Below, piece by piece: positions 35,641 to 47,974 of a DNA stretch of 64,000 nt. This DNA comes from Theristus sp. LFF4_11 (lineage: Eukaryota; Nematoda; Chromadorea; Monhysterida; Xyalidae): contig JASANC010002619.1 of assembly GCA_030248135.1 (NCBI GenBank), positions 1 to 64,000 of the forward strand, in the 5' to 3' direction. The notes under the pieces were generated by a model. That model saw only the letters and a program-made list of their open reading frames with translations. It was not told where the DNA came from and did not search any database. Made by a program: the position numbers and the translations under genes. Position 1 is the first letter of the stretch, and every line of letters starts with the position of its first letter.

Positions 35641-35644
35641 TTAA

Positions 35645-38600
35645 CAGCCGTCCGTGACAGAGTAGCACTTTGACTAGATTGGGCAGCTTTAGAATGAATG
35701 AATGCAGTGTTTTGCAAGTACACTACTGCAATATTGTATATTTACTACGGAATACGCATCAAGCGGCGTCGTGAAGATACTCCACATTTTGATCGTGCTC
35801 AAAAGCAAGCTCAAAACGAGTGACGCTGACGACAATATCTGCGGCGCATTCATACCATGTGCAACATTTGTTGAAAACTGCAAATTCTGCCTGAATGGGC
35901 CTTTGATCAGTTCACATCTATGTACATACTAACTATAATAGTACTTTATATATACTATATTTGCGATAGCATGAGCATGTCTGAATATTTCAAAATCAGA
36001 TGTTCGACAGTTATGGCAGTCGTCTAGGACTGTAAAAAATTGCAGTCTGCCTCGCTGTTTCATGTCAGGTGTGACTGAAGAACTGACGAGTCGGATGACT
36101 TGAAGAGCGTGCCTCGTTCAGAGAGTTCTAACAATGACCAGAGCACACAATGGAGCTTGTCCGTACAGAAGGCGCAAACTTCATGTACATACATGGCATG
36201 CTAGAATGGCGTCCGCCAGGATGTATCTCACATTTTGTTTCATCAGTGTGCCTTGCAATCTGCGCTCAGTCAGAGCCGGCGCGTCACAATGATTCCAATA
36301 AATTAACAAGCGCCCTCACCGCCGCTGCCGTACAACCTTGCAATATTTACTCCGATACAAAACGGGGGTCGCATCAATAATGCACTGATGGTGCACCGCA
36401 AAATGCAGTTCTTAATCTTCGGTATTTTTTTTTGATAACGAGAAATACTGCGTAGTGCCTGCCGTGTATCCGGCAATAAATGGCCCAAAACAATAAACAA
36501 CCGTGCAGCCGTACTGGCAGCCTCTGTGCATACATGTACATGTGCAATGTGCATCCCCTGAACCCATCATACCGTAGCCATTGACTCAAGTATCGGTGTG
36601 TCCTGCTTCCATTAAGCACCGACGGCTTAGCATGCAACCATCCGATGCTCAGAGAAACGTGTTCTTTTTCGGTTTTAGTCAGATTTTTCAACTGATACCC
36701 TTTTTGTTTCTACTCAATGCCATTTTGATTTTTTTGTGTTTTTGTGGTTTGAGTTTTTTTGTGAAAAACAGCAGTAATCACCAATCTCGCAGCATCACCC
36801 ATCTACTAACATGGATAACACAATCGCACACAGTTGTTTCGGGATAGGTCTTGAAAAAAGGACTGCATCGTATCGCAGGATGAAAGACATGATACAGACA
36901 TCAGCATTTTTTGTAGAAAAGAATGGACAGGAAATTTGTGAACTCATACAATTGCAGCGTAAAACAGAAATTAGCTCGGAAAAGCGCTGAGAAGCTGAGA
37001 ACAATAATGAAGCAGAACCATGCGTTAGAGAGTGGCTGATAATCAGGAAATATGATAGTCAAGAATGCGCAGTAGACGGCACAGAAAATGCGGTCACACT
37101 GTTGTCGTGATAATACGCACATTGTAAGTGAAGTTTTTTTAGCTGCGTGACATTTGATTACCACAGCTAACAAAATACAAAGCGTATAAAAAATTAAAAA
37201 ATAATGATTGCAACCGGCAAGCAAACAATAAAATGTGGCATTCCTGCCATAAGAAGAAACGAACGGGAATTGGGATGCCTAACGAACGAGAAACGCTGAT
37301 TTTTTGCCAAAAGACAATCTTGAGTTTTTAGTGAGGCGATGCTAATTGGACCCGGGTGTTCCGCTTAGTCGGCGTCTTTCAACACGTTTCACTAAACTAA
37401 TGAGCGAATATCTTTTTTGACACATGAACTTGTGATCTCATAAAGCACTGAAGCGGCATCAACAAGAGCAACGTTTCTAAACATAGTATTGAAGTACATC
37501 AAACGTCTGTCCATAGAAATGAATTTTTAAATCTACTGTACGGCATGCCTTCCTGAGAAATTTATTTAATTTTCACTTGAAATGAAATGCGCTTGTCATC
37601 TTGCGTGAGGGTATGCACACGTGGTGAGGAATGCCCTGACCGTTTTGAAGTTTAGTGTGTTTCAACTGAGTACAAGTGTTTGCGCGACGCTAGTGGTGGC
37701 GACTGAATGCGTGTTGCCCGTTGGTGTGCTGCCTGCGGTGTTTATTAAGCAGCAATATTTGCCATGCTGGCAAGACATGCGAGTACACACCAGCAACCAT
37801 GCCAGAGATGCGTGCGCGGCACCGATGAGCTTGCTACTATCGCCCACGGTGGAACAAATTTCTTCATATTCTTTCTTTCATACGCACACACGTCCGATGG
37901 TAAACAAAATTCCATAGATAGATGCCTATATAGGTGTATGTATACCATATATGTGCACGGTTTGATGATGATGCGCCGCTCATCGTTGAAGGATGATAAC
38001 GCAGATGCTGGGGTACTTCTGATGCTGACGGTGGTGTGCGTGCGCGGCGCATTCAAGCAGCAGCAGCAGCACAAATGTACTACCATTATGGAACACGCAA
38101 ACATAAAAGCTACTCTAATTCACACCGTAAATGTTATTATATGAAAATTAAAAACATTTCGTGATCCAGCAACTCATCACAGAACACCGCAAGACATGCA
38201 GTGTAGACACGGATTTGCCGATAAACACGGACTTACTATTTACTACGAAACAAAGACCTACACGTGCTACTGCGGAATGGCAAAATGTCAACATGAAATT
38301 GATGCAAAAAACAAAATAAATCCTTTTGTTCCATGAATAAAAGCATGATTTAAGCATGAGCAACAAAAAAGAAGAACACAGTTTGTCAGAAAAGTGCTGT
38401 AAGCAAACATTCAAACGAATACAGAATATAAGTGAATGTAGTGATCTGCGATGCAAACACACTTATTTGACCATGCGATTCAAACAGCGAAAGGATACAG
38501 CACATGAACTCAACTCTGAATTGACTGACACAAACATTTTACAAGCTTACTGACACCATGAAAACACAGAGACAGTTGAAGTCGCGACGTTGATAGAGGA

Positions 38601-40637
38601 GAGGGTGCATGCATGAAATCATGCAGTCATGCACAGAACAAAAGATCATCAACAGTGGGGACAATCAGCGACATACATGCATGTATCCAGTGTAGCTGCC
38701 TTGATAAGCTGGTTTGTGGCTGAGAGATGTGCGCTCGCAATGAGCTTTTGCAGCTTGAAAAACACAGAAATGACGGAACTCGGTTTATGTAGCCTGCAGC
38801 GGATCTTCGAACAGCTGAAGCCCAATTTGCAACTGTTCCGCTATTGTAGAGCAGAAAAATTCCATGATGACCCCACAACGAAATGTGATATGCGAGTTGA
38901 CGTAAGTGATAACGACTCGTGAATTGTACAACTGTTTCTCAGTGAACGTTCAACACTGTCAATGTGAACGCAACAACGGTACTGTGCGTTTGTTCCTCCT
39001 TAAATATTGCACATCGGCAAACAAATCTCGTCGCCAGAATAAACCGCCCTCATATTACTGAATAATATGTCTCTGTGTACATGCATGAAGTTTTGGTGTT
39101 CAATAAATTCGGGTGTGCACAATAACTCGGCAAACAAAACGTAACACAAAGCAAGGCCAAGCACAGCGGCAAACGTTGCGCACGCCGACGTCTCGCACAA
39201 TTACGCCGTGACGTCTTATCTGGCTGCGTGCAGACACGCACACACGGCGACAAAAACGACATAAACGGCAGGGGCGCCATGGGCACACTCTGGAACAGTG
39301 GTTCGCTTTCGTGCTCACGAACTTCGCTCTCTCTCTCTCAACCGTTCGCTGTTCACGCACATAGATTTATATTTTATTTATCCTAAAAATTGGCCCATAC
39401 TGTACACAAACATCCACAGGATATTTTCATGTTTTTAAGCGCTGTAGCGGCTGATTTTTGCGGAATATGACAGTGTAACGTAGTGTTGCCGCGGTAACCG
39501 ACTGAAGCCGAAAATGACGGTTACCGAACAGTGCCGTCAGCATTTTTGGCAAACCGTAACAAAATTTTTTGGTCGGTTTTTTACCGAAACCGCCCACGAC
39601 CCAAAAACCGAGAACCGCGGCAACACTAGAATGGCGTTTCAGCACCTAAGGTACTATCAAGTGATTATTGCATCAGTTAATAAGATGTTCAAAAAGACAA
39701 ATATAAAGAAATGTAAAAAAAACAATACGCAAACATGCCAAAATGGTTTAGCTTTTAAAAATTTTAAACACTACAGCACTGCGCTAGTAAACAATCAGTA
39801 ACTGCTGCTCAGTGGATTATCTAAAATAAAGCAAGCAATCAACTAGCAAACAGTTGAAAATTTTGGTGGTTAAATTCTCAAGAGAAAGCGTTCTTTATAC
39901 AGTTCATTTGTTCCAATAAAATTGGTGGCAAGTCGAAAAAAACGTGAACGAAACTGGCAGAAAATGTAAAAAAATGAAGTTTGTGCCAACCCAATCCTCT
40001 CAGCTGCATTGTGCTTTTGCTCGTGTGAGTATTGCCTCCGAACTCATTTTATTTCCGAATCAAATGATCGTCAGCCGATATCAGCACTGACTGGCTTTTT
40101 TCTAACAACATGAACATTGAAAAAAACCGACGGTGAAAAGAGAAATACGAAAAACGAATAAAACAAAAGTGAGAACGCGGTTTGCAAGGCGTCAGTGGCC
40201 ATTCGTAGCATTTTCCTGGAAGCTCCACAGCTAACAACGGGGATTATCAAGGAAATAAAGCACCAAACGCGATGGTATTCAGAAAACCGTTAAAGCGATA
40301 TGGCGGCTCTAACGAAGTTAATGAAAAACGAGCGCAAGACTCGCACGCCCAAACGGCCACGCCTCAGTCAGTCAGCGCGCGCATCCTTCGCTCGAATAAA
40401 AATAAACTCGAAATAAACAAACCGGAAGAAAAGTTATTACATATTTCAAGGCTGCGAAGCCTGTGTGCCTTTGTGTGGGTATCTCGTTTTGCAGTGTGCC
40501 GATGTGTATGGATGTATACTTGGTATAGTAATGTATCTCATAGGTAATAGGCTGAACGCTAACAGACTATTTCACTTTCTTGAACTGAATGTTATTTTTC
40601 ACAGGCAAAACTACAGAATTGCACAGTTTGATTGCAT
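35645..40637. other. Long gene-poor region
   Basis: I see no supported gene in these 5 kb apart from the small MITE at 39481-39628. Open frames at 37621-37917 and 40272-40547 (91 codons, Arg/Lys-rich) have no motif or splice support. The beta-galactosidase stop lies at its right edge. Confidence 0.4.
39481..39628. mobile_element. Short MITE with TAGTGTTGCCGCGG termini
   Basis: TAGTGTTGCCGCGGT and its complement ACCGCGGCAACACTA close a 148-bp element that can fold into a hairpin (ACCG and CGGT blocks inside). The 8-bp flanks (GTGTAACG and GAATGGCG) match only in part, so a hAT origin is possible but unproved. Confidence 0.7.
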
Positions 40638-43600
40638 TCACGATGTGAGAAAAATTGGATAATTAATCAATCTAGCTCTGCGTTCATCCGTTTTTCCGGG
40701 AGCGCTAACGTTTGCCGGTCGATCCATTTCAAACAGCGTCAGCGCGTTGTGTCCGACACTAGAAACCAAAATACACTTCTTATGCAACGTTATATGGAAT
40801 ATATTGTTTCATTTCTACATCTTTTTTTAAATACTGAGAACGTCAAACCTGACAAATGGGTGGTAGAGCGTCATTTGCGGACCAAGCAAAGACCAGTATC
40901 TGCCCAAATTGTAACCGTTAGTAGCGAATGCTACCCCATGCCCCCAATTTGACAAGTCGACATACGTGTCGCCTACATGTGAAAAAATGATATAATTTTA
41001 CGGAGTTGATTGAATCAGCACACAATGATAAAATAAAATTTACTTACCTGCATAAGGGGAAGCATAGAAGTGTGCCGAATAGAAAGTTGGAATAAAGCCG
41101 TAGCCCTGTAAAGCATTTTTCTTTCATTGCACATTTTTGCTTAGCAATGACCGCCCAGGAACGCATGCATACCACATCATCAATGTCGTCAGTTTCCGAT
41201 GTTACACTGGTCGGTGGTTTAATTTTTACTCGCCGCAACATTTTATCAAAATCCAGCTTAACAATCGACCATTTTCGGATGGGCTTTCCGTTGAGTGTCA
41301 CATTGCCAACGATGCCTTTCGAATCGTTCACAAAAGTCCCGTAACATATGCGGCCTTGGTTTTCGACCAAAATCGACAAAACGTCCTTCGGCTTCAAGTG
41401 GACCGCAAGTTGCGACGGCACGTACGGCCGCTGTACAACATCGACCAAATGTCGGCGGTTCAAGAACACGTAGCCTCGGTCATGCACAGAGCGAACGTTC
41501 AACGCTTGCTCTCGAACGCTGCAATCTAGCACATGATCGTTGATCATCCATTCAATGCACAGTCACTTTTAACTGACCTCAAAAAGTAAGAAAAACTGGA
41601 GTTCGGGGGCGCCCTTATGACATAAAACCTATAAAACCTATAATCGGTTGACAGTTCTTGAGCGTCAATGGTGGTTTCATACAGCACCATGCCGTAGTAG
41701 TGATCGAGTTGCTCCATGGTGATCGGATAGTCAACATGCACCACTTCGTAGTCAGCCGCAAAGTACGGCAACAAATCGAACACTGTGCCGACCATTCTGA
41801 AATGATGAAATGCGTTTAAATACGTTGTTTGATATTATTACTTACCGTGAAATCGATTTCTGGAGGTGCTTGAAACATCATTAAAAGAGTCGCGCCAGTA
41901 GAACGCTTTGGGAACGTCAATTGTTACAAATTTTATTTAATCGTGCCATCTTGTTGTTTGCAATGCAAGTTTTAAGCAGTCGATTAGTATTATTTTACGT
42001 AATGTTTTTCTATTATTTTGAAAACTGGTCCCACTTATTTACTTTCATATGATATTTTGAAACTACTGGACCCCAGCTTTATGATGAGCTTGTCAAATAA
42101 TATTATCAGCAGGCGTTTTAGATTCCTGGGAAAAACGTCCTGTACTTTCTGTCAGCACACACCACTGTGTAGTTTAGTTTGTCAACTTTAATGCAAGTTT
42201 GTCTACTTTACTACTATTAAATATTCCCACTCATTATCCCGTTATAAAATTTTAATAAACTTTTAATCAGACGCATGATCAGCACCAACATCATGGGTAA
42301 GGATGTGGAAAAGTTTTGGAATGACTAAACTGACAAATGTTTGTTAATGGTTGGTCGTTGGTAGGAATCCAAGAAGAAATAGACGCCTTGTGGAAAAAGT
42401 TGGACGAAATGAAAGGCGATGCAAGTAAAATAGCCGATTTGTACGTTGAAGAGGCAGTGCTCGCTATGCCGGAAGGAGTGATGAAAAAGCCAGGTTCGCA
42501 ACAGATCGCATGTCTAATTATCACTAATTACACACGTAAATTTTCTTTTTTTTGTGCTGCAGAGATCAAAATGTTCTATGAGAACTATCTTAAAAACGTG
42601 GAGATGGCTGGAGACAAGCAACACGATTTGACTGCGCTTGGTTCAGACTTTTGCTTGAAACGTGGTGTCGTCACTGCTAAGGACAAGAATACTGGCAAAA
42701 CACAAGAGATTTGGTTTGTATTCGTTGCAAACTCTACAGCAACCAGTCTGCTTTAGTTTTACATAGTATTGTATTCAGTTGGTTGTTCAGGTACGCTACG
42801 ATTTACAAGAAGGTGGGAGCTGAATGGAAGGTCCATACAGACGTGGGAATCGAGTTGAAGCCTCATGTTGCATGATATCTTTCGCTTTTGCCAAGCATTG
42901 ACACATTTAACGGACGTTTACATATGAACGTGACGTACATGTATGTTGTGTTGTCAATGTTTCAGAAAGACACATCGCAACAGAAAATATGATTTAGTTT
43001 ACAAGTGAGATGAATGAAACAATTTTAATTAATTTATTTATATTTACATGGACAAACCTGAAATGTATGTCACCGTAGAACATCTTTTCAACGTTTTGCG
43101 GAATGGGCCATGGATTTTTTACGCCCGTCAAACGTTGAATGTGCTGCCTTATTGCATACCTACAAACAAATAAGCATGTACAGGGTGATGAAAAACGTCA
43201 GTTTTTGAATTGGAATTGGAATCAAAACGACACTGCCGAATTTGGAAGTCTGTGTACACTGCGTGTTGCGGCAAACAGAGTTAATATTTTGGCTGAAATT
43301 TTTACACAACTAATGGCAACCAAAATGACTATTATCTTTTCGTGTGAAGGAGGCGGAGTTATGTTGAATGATGTGTGGAAAAGCCGCACAGCTAAAAAGT
43401 TGTTTCGCGCCCGAACGCAGTTCGAATACAAAATAAAATAAATTTATTTGGTGAGAAAAAATTCTGATTGGTTCTTTTCCCAATTTCTTGCACAAATCTG
43501 CCGTCAGAATACGTTAAGTTTTGCTGATTTCAAATTGCCGCGCAGCCATGAAACATTTTCTCTATCTGTGCGTGCAAACGCATATTGGGTCACGTTTAAT

Positions 43601-45275
43601 AAAAAAGATAATATAACTGGTGCAAATTTCCGCTTCAGCCATTAATGCAGTCGCGAGATCAAAGCGTTTTAAAAATTGACGTTTTTCGATCACCCTGTAT
43701 TTCTAAATATCAAATCTTCTCATGATAAATCGAACAAAACTATCAAAAGCAACAGTCACCATTTCGGCGTCAAGTCGCCCGATTCACTAATTGGAGCATC
43801 GAAGTCGTAGCTGGTCGAAACGGTGCCAAAGCCGTCTGGATACGCTTCAGCGCCCGCTTGCCAGCCCCAGTTCGTGCCCCCGTGCAGCGGATAGAAATTA
43901 AACGACGCGTTCTTTCGGTACATGTAGGTCATTGTGTTCAAAACTGGCTGGATTTCCACCGTCGAATGCGGTATTCTTCCCCACATATCGAACCATCCAG
44001 GATAGAATTCAGAATTAACCAGAGGTCCTGTAAGTGTCGAAATTGTACATTTGAAAATGAACATTCAGTACCCTTAAGCGCCATTCATGGAGGTTGAAGC
44101 GCGCTGAAGCGCGCTGACGCGCTTCACTTTGCTACACATTCACGAAGCAAAAAAACAGCGCGCTTCAGCGTGCGTCAGCGCGCTTCAGTTTTGGAGCACA
44201 TGCGCATTCACGGACGCGCGCGCTGAAGCGCGCTGAAGCGCGCTGACCAGCTTCATCGTGAATGAAGAAATGAAGCTGCGTCAGCCGCTGCGGCTTTTTA
44301 GGTTTTTTGCCCATTCACGAACGCGCGCGCTGAAGCGCGCTGACGCGCGCTGAAGTGCGCTATCATGAATGATGAAATGAAGCTGCGTCAGCCGCTGCGG
44401 CATTTGATGTCCGGACATCAAATTTGTGTGTGCAAAATCGCTGATTGTTGCTGTCAGTGACAATCTTTCACAAATGTTGCAAGACTTTTTTGTTAAATCA
44501 TTTAGTACTTTTCTGACAGATTCTGAACAGTATTGTATAGCGTAATTAGTCTCAAAATAAGTGTGACAGTGAGAATACGAATACTCAACAAAGCATAAAA
44601 GTAGTGCAAGAAATTTATGTGAAATTTATGTGAACTGTACCCGTGCGACGGTGTGGGGTACTGATTTGCGCAGCCCTTAAAACCGGTGTGCAGCCCGCAA
44701 GAACAAGCTTTGCTAGCTTTGCTTCATTGCAAAAAAAGTTTCCTCAACGGCAGCACATGATTAGTGAATGTTACACAAATCAAAAGATCAAAACATTCAC
44801 TGAAACGGCGAAAACAACGAATCGAAGCGGTATATAGTGTGTACTAAACAGCACGTACGGAGACAACACAGACAACAGCACAAAACGATAAAACTGAATG
44901 ACATTTAATGAACAAACACCTAGAGAGGTTCCCACCTGTCAACTACTATAGTGCAGTGGTAACATGTTGTGCCTGTCAGCACAGAGGCCAAAGTTCGAAA
45001 CCCGTCTGAGCCCAGTTGTTTTTATCGTTTTTATCTGTTGGTTTCTTTCACAATAAAACTTACTGTATTCTCCATTTATTTTTTTTTTTTCCCATTATTA
45101 TTTTTTCCTTTGTTGGGCTGTTTTTATCATGGAGGGGGGGGAAATATAATAAAAATGTTTTTTTTTTGGGGGGGGGGGGGGGGGGTGGGGGGGAAAAGGG
45201 GGGGGTGTGGGGTTTTTTTTGGGGGGGGGGGGGGGGGGCGCGGGGGGGGGGGGAAAAAAAAAGGGGGGGGGGGGG

Positions 45276-45315
<40 letters not shown>

Positions 45316-45349
45316 AAGAGGCGGGGGGGGGCGGGGTTTCTTTTTTTGT

Positions 45350-45394
<45 letters not shown>

Positions 45395-47039
45395 GTGGTT
45401 TTTTTTGTGGGGGGGGGGGGGGGGTGGGGGGCTTTGTGGCGTGTTGTCGTGGGGTTTGTTGTTTTTGCGGCGAAGTGTGTTGTTTTTTTGTTGTTTGTTA
45501 TTTTTTTGGGGGTGGGTGGGGGTGGGGGGTGGGGGCGGCGGGGGGGGGTGTGGTGGGTGGTGGGGGGGGGCGGGGGGGGGTGGGGGGGGCGGGGGGTGGG
45601 GCGTGTTTTTTGGGGTTTTTGTGTTGTATTTTTATTTTGGTCCCGCAACTCAATGCGCCCATAGATAGGTAAATAGTTGCATGCAGGACGCGGGAATTCA
45701 AAATTGGCAAAGTGATCCGAGCTCCCAAAATAGGGCCGAGTCACTTAGGCGATTTTGAATTGTCACATAAAGATTGAAACTACATAGTTTTTTTCCACCG
45801 TCTGCACACGCATTCAGTCGCAGAACTTAAGAAATTCATATTATTTTCGTAAAAACTTCCACTCATTTTTAGCCAAAGAAAGTTAGATTATAATAGCCAT
45901 CGTACAATGTAGTACAGAGTCAGGTGCAAAGTACCGTATTCATTTTCCACCTGCACCATAATGACCGGGCCACCGTTTGGGTACAACAGCGGCCGCAGCA
46001 TCGGCAGCGCCACCTCGTAGAAGTCTTGCACCGCTCGTTGATAGACTGCGTCCGTCTTTCGAAGGCCAATGTTCGGGTGCTTCAGTAGCCATGCCGGGAA
46101 GCCGCCCATGTCCTGCTCCGCGTCCATGTACGGCCCGAGACGCAGGATTACGTAGATGCCGAGACGCTGCGCCAGTTGCAAGAATCGAACGACATCCTGG
46201 TCGCCTGCCACATTGTTCGTCTTGTACAATAAATCATAAATTGTTTATTTTATAGTTCGAATTTTGAACCTTGCTGTGGACCGCACACACGTGGAGAAAC
46301 AAAAAAGTGACCAGTTGAACATCTAATGGTCAGAGGGCATATTGAGCTCGGGCAGATTTTCCTTCGTTTCCGCTGGAGCTTGGTACACCTTAGGGTTTCC
46401 GGAGCTGGTGCGATAAAAATATAAAACAAAATAAAATAAAATAAAATACACCTAAGCAAGCACTTTACGTGAAACAGTAGTCAAACATTACCGGTGAATT
46501 GAAATTTTCCTTTCACTGGTTCGTGCCAATTCCATGCAAGGTACGTCTCCAATGCGTTACATCCGGTGGCACGTAGTTTTATCAGTCGATCAACCCAATA
46601 TTTGTTTGGCACATAAAAAATACGAATCGACAGAATCGACGGTTGATCAAAATTATACAAACTGTTTTCCAAATCTCAAATTTTAAGTCCACTCTCACTA
46701 CGCAACTGCTATGAAAAATGAATAAACCTGATAATAGTGAATGGTGCCCGAAATGTAGCGGAATGGCTTGCCATTCATCACAAACGAATTTCGATCATAA
46801 TCAATGGCGAACGATCGGTTTCCCGAGTTTTCCACTTCCTTATTATCGCTAAGCAGATCCACACGAAAACTATCCTGTTGCATTCGATCAATTTTTGCTT
46901 CTGACCATTTGTAGTTAACGTGTTTCTGTTCGGCCCAATAAAATCGATATCTTGAATCGGCTTTTGAATTTTTTGCTGTTGTGCTTGCAATGTTTGCCCA
47001 GAATAGCAATGTTACAAACGAAATAAACTTCAACAACAT
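40638..47039 (-). CDS. GLB1: Beta-galactosidase, GH35 family (GLB1-like), with an internal gap
   Basis: Minus-strand exons: 46728-47039, about 46492-46612, 45935-46204, [missing], 43760-44027, 43058-43159, 41638-41796, 41173-41518, 41048-41105, 40849-40972 and 40638-40758. A signal peptide (MLLKFISFVTLLFW) starts the chain. The TIM barrel shows NKYWVDRLIKL and ETYLAWNWHEP. The acid/base Glu is in VENEYG, the nucleophile Glu in NSEFYPGW, and HGGTNWGW follows. C-terminal beta domains include LVENQGRICYG and GYNLGRYW. It removes terminal beta-galactose from glycans in lysosomes or after secretion. About 75-85 residues between VENEYG and GPLVNSEFY are absent. The two exons would still join in phase. 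The gap overlaps a poly-G artefact (45120-45620). Exon 2 lacks a phase-compatible AG acceptor. A plus-strand gene lies in the 43058-41796 intron. Confidence 0.92.
42275..42875 (+). CDS. Small NTF2/SnoaL-like (DUF4440-type) protein, nested gene
   Basis: Four exons join in phase to 128 residues: 42275-42296, 42365-42493, 42563-42713 and 42791-42875. There is no signal peptide. An N-terminal helix (IQEEIDALWKKLDEM) precedes DASKIADLYVEEAVLAMPEG, the usual start of SnoaL-like folds, where a small cone-shaped cavity binds or transforms ligands. The strands end in EIWYATIYKKVGAEWKVHTD. This pattern fits nematode DUF4440-like proteins. The substrate cannot be inferred. The gene lies entirely within an intron of the minus-strand beta-galactosidase, on the opposite strand. 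Splice sites are canonical (GTAAGG, GTTCGC, GTTTGT donors). Confidence 0.85.
43181..43697. mobile_element. MITE with CAGGGTGATGAAAAACGT termini (beta-galactosidase intron)
   Basis: The ends CAGGGTGATGAAAAACGTCA and TGACGTTTTTCGATCACCCTG are inverted and flanked by TA (43179-43180, 43698-43699). It shares the CAGGGTG start with the MITE at 27721-28225, but the rest differs. No transposase frame is evident. Confidence 0.85.
44074..44420. repeat. GCGC-rich palindromic repeat cluster (family G, copy 1)
   Basis: Starting TTAAGCGCCATTCATGGAGG, the stretch contains many overlapping hairpins built from TGAAGCGCGCTGACGCGC and the repeated pair ATGAAGCTGCGTCAGCCGC (twice). A shorter relative begins at about 48052 with the same leader, and a simple hairpin relative at 49514. 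It lies in the beta-galactosidase intron that also lacks the expected exon. Confidence 0.75.
44936..45016 (+). other. tRNA-derived sequence (tRNA-Asp-like pseudogene or SINE head)
   Basis: TATAGTGCAGTGGTAACATG resembles a tRNA A box and AAGTTCGAAACCCGTC a B box. In between, TGTGCCTGTCAGCACAGA resembles the anticodon arm of tRNA-Asp. The T stem does not pair properly and the acceptor stem is lost, so it is not a working tRNA. It may be the head of an old SINE. Confidence 0.5.
45120..45620. other. Low-complexity poly-G/T block, probable sequencing or assembly artefact
   Basis: About 500 bases consist almost only of G runs broken by T runs, a few A and almost no C. This is unlike anything else in the window. 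It has sharp edges: ordinary sequence ends near 45120 and a normal family-C repeat begins at about 45625. It sits exactly where the beta-galactosidase gene lacks an exon. Frames through it encode only poly-Gly or poly-Pro and are not genes. Confidence 0.8.
45625..45840 (+). repeat. Interspersed repeat family C, copy 4
   Basis: TTTTGGTCCCGCAACTCAAT at the left and GCATTCAGTCGCAGAACTTA at the right match the copies at 15346-15570 and 24597-24782. A further partial copy lies at about 48495-48580 (TTTTGGTTCCGCGACTAAAT) in the astacin gene. Confidence 0.75.
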
Positions 47040-47974
47040 TTTGGACACCTTTGCTGACAATTCTGAAGTGCCAAACAAGAAAAATGTGAAATGTCAAATG
47101 CTACAATTTTTTTATGAACAAACGTCTGGTCAGTTGTTGACTCAACAAGTTGCCTGTCAAAACCATGTTAGCTGTGTATGTTACAAAGTAAACAGACCTA
47201 GCCCAGAATACTTTTTGTTGTTGCTTTCACGTCAACAGTATGTTTTCGCAGTGTTATGCACCCGTTTCCGTCCCATAAGAACTGATAACAACACATACTT
47301 CCATTTTTTTCGCAATAGCAACAAAAATTCTCAATTCTCTGAAACTGACATTTGAAATTGTAAGAGGTAATCCTTGCTACTGCACTTTCTCTGTCTGAAA
47401 GTAACAAAAAATGCATGTATCTTCACTTTCAATTCTTTTCAGTTTTTAAACTGTTCACAAGCATATTCAAATGCTGAAGTAAAACAATGATCATGTCATT
47501 TTGCGGACATGTACACAACAACGGTTCTGAATAGTTGTAACTGGAACAGATCTTTAACAATAGATAATGACATGTGACAACTTTTTAATTTTCGTTTGTT
47601 ACAAAGCTGTCGGACCGATTGTCATAAAACTATTGCAAACACACATATGAACGGAGATGAAGAGCGAAAATTTTAGAGAAATTTTATTTGAAATTTTGAA
47701 AACATGCGCTGAATAAATTGGATGACCTTACATAACGAACAACATTTGTCACTTTCAGTTTTAATAAAACAAGGTCAAACTCGCACACAGTAAATCTTTC
47801 CATCTCAGAACAAATTTTTAAACAAAGCCAACACACAAACTCAGTTGTGCTTCAGAAGACAATCTTGATTGTGCAGCCTATAAAAACGTTGTGTTGAACT
47901 CGCTTCAAGATTCTCAGTTGCTTTTTTTGATCAGCTGAATTGTAAAAAAAGTCAAGTTTCCGCTGACACCAATC
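47040..47974. promoter_or_regulatory. Shared 5' region of the divergent beta-galactosidase and astacin genes
   Basis: The two genes start back to back about 935 bp apart, so both promoters must be in this stretch. It is AT-rich with no exon. I see no TATA box or operator that I could defend. Confidence 0.4.

Noticed and set aside
37621..37917. 98-codon frame as a gene
   Set aside because: It has no recognisable domain or signal, and overlapping frames of similar length exist on both strands.
40272..40547. 91-codon frame as a gene
   Set aside because: It has no motif, no splice evidence and a low-complexity basic composition, so it is likely chance.
43139..43441. 100-codon frame as a mariner transposase piece
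   Set aside because: It lies inside the 43181-43697 MITE but shows none of the catalytic or helix-turn-helix motifs.
44936..45016. Functional tRNA gene
   Set aside because: A and B boxes are recognisable but the T stem and acceptor stem do not pair.
44969..45744. Long open frames in the G-rich block encoding poly-Gly on one strand and poly-Pro on the other
   Set aside because: They arise from homopolymer runs in a probable artefact and no real protein features are present.
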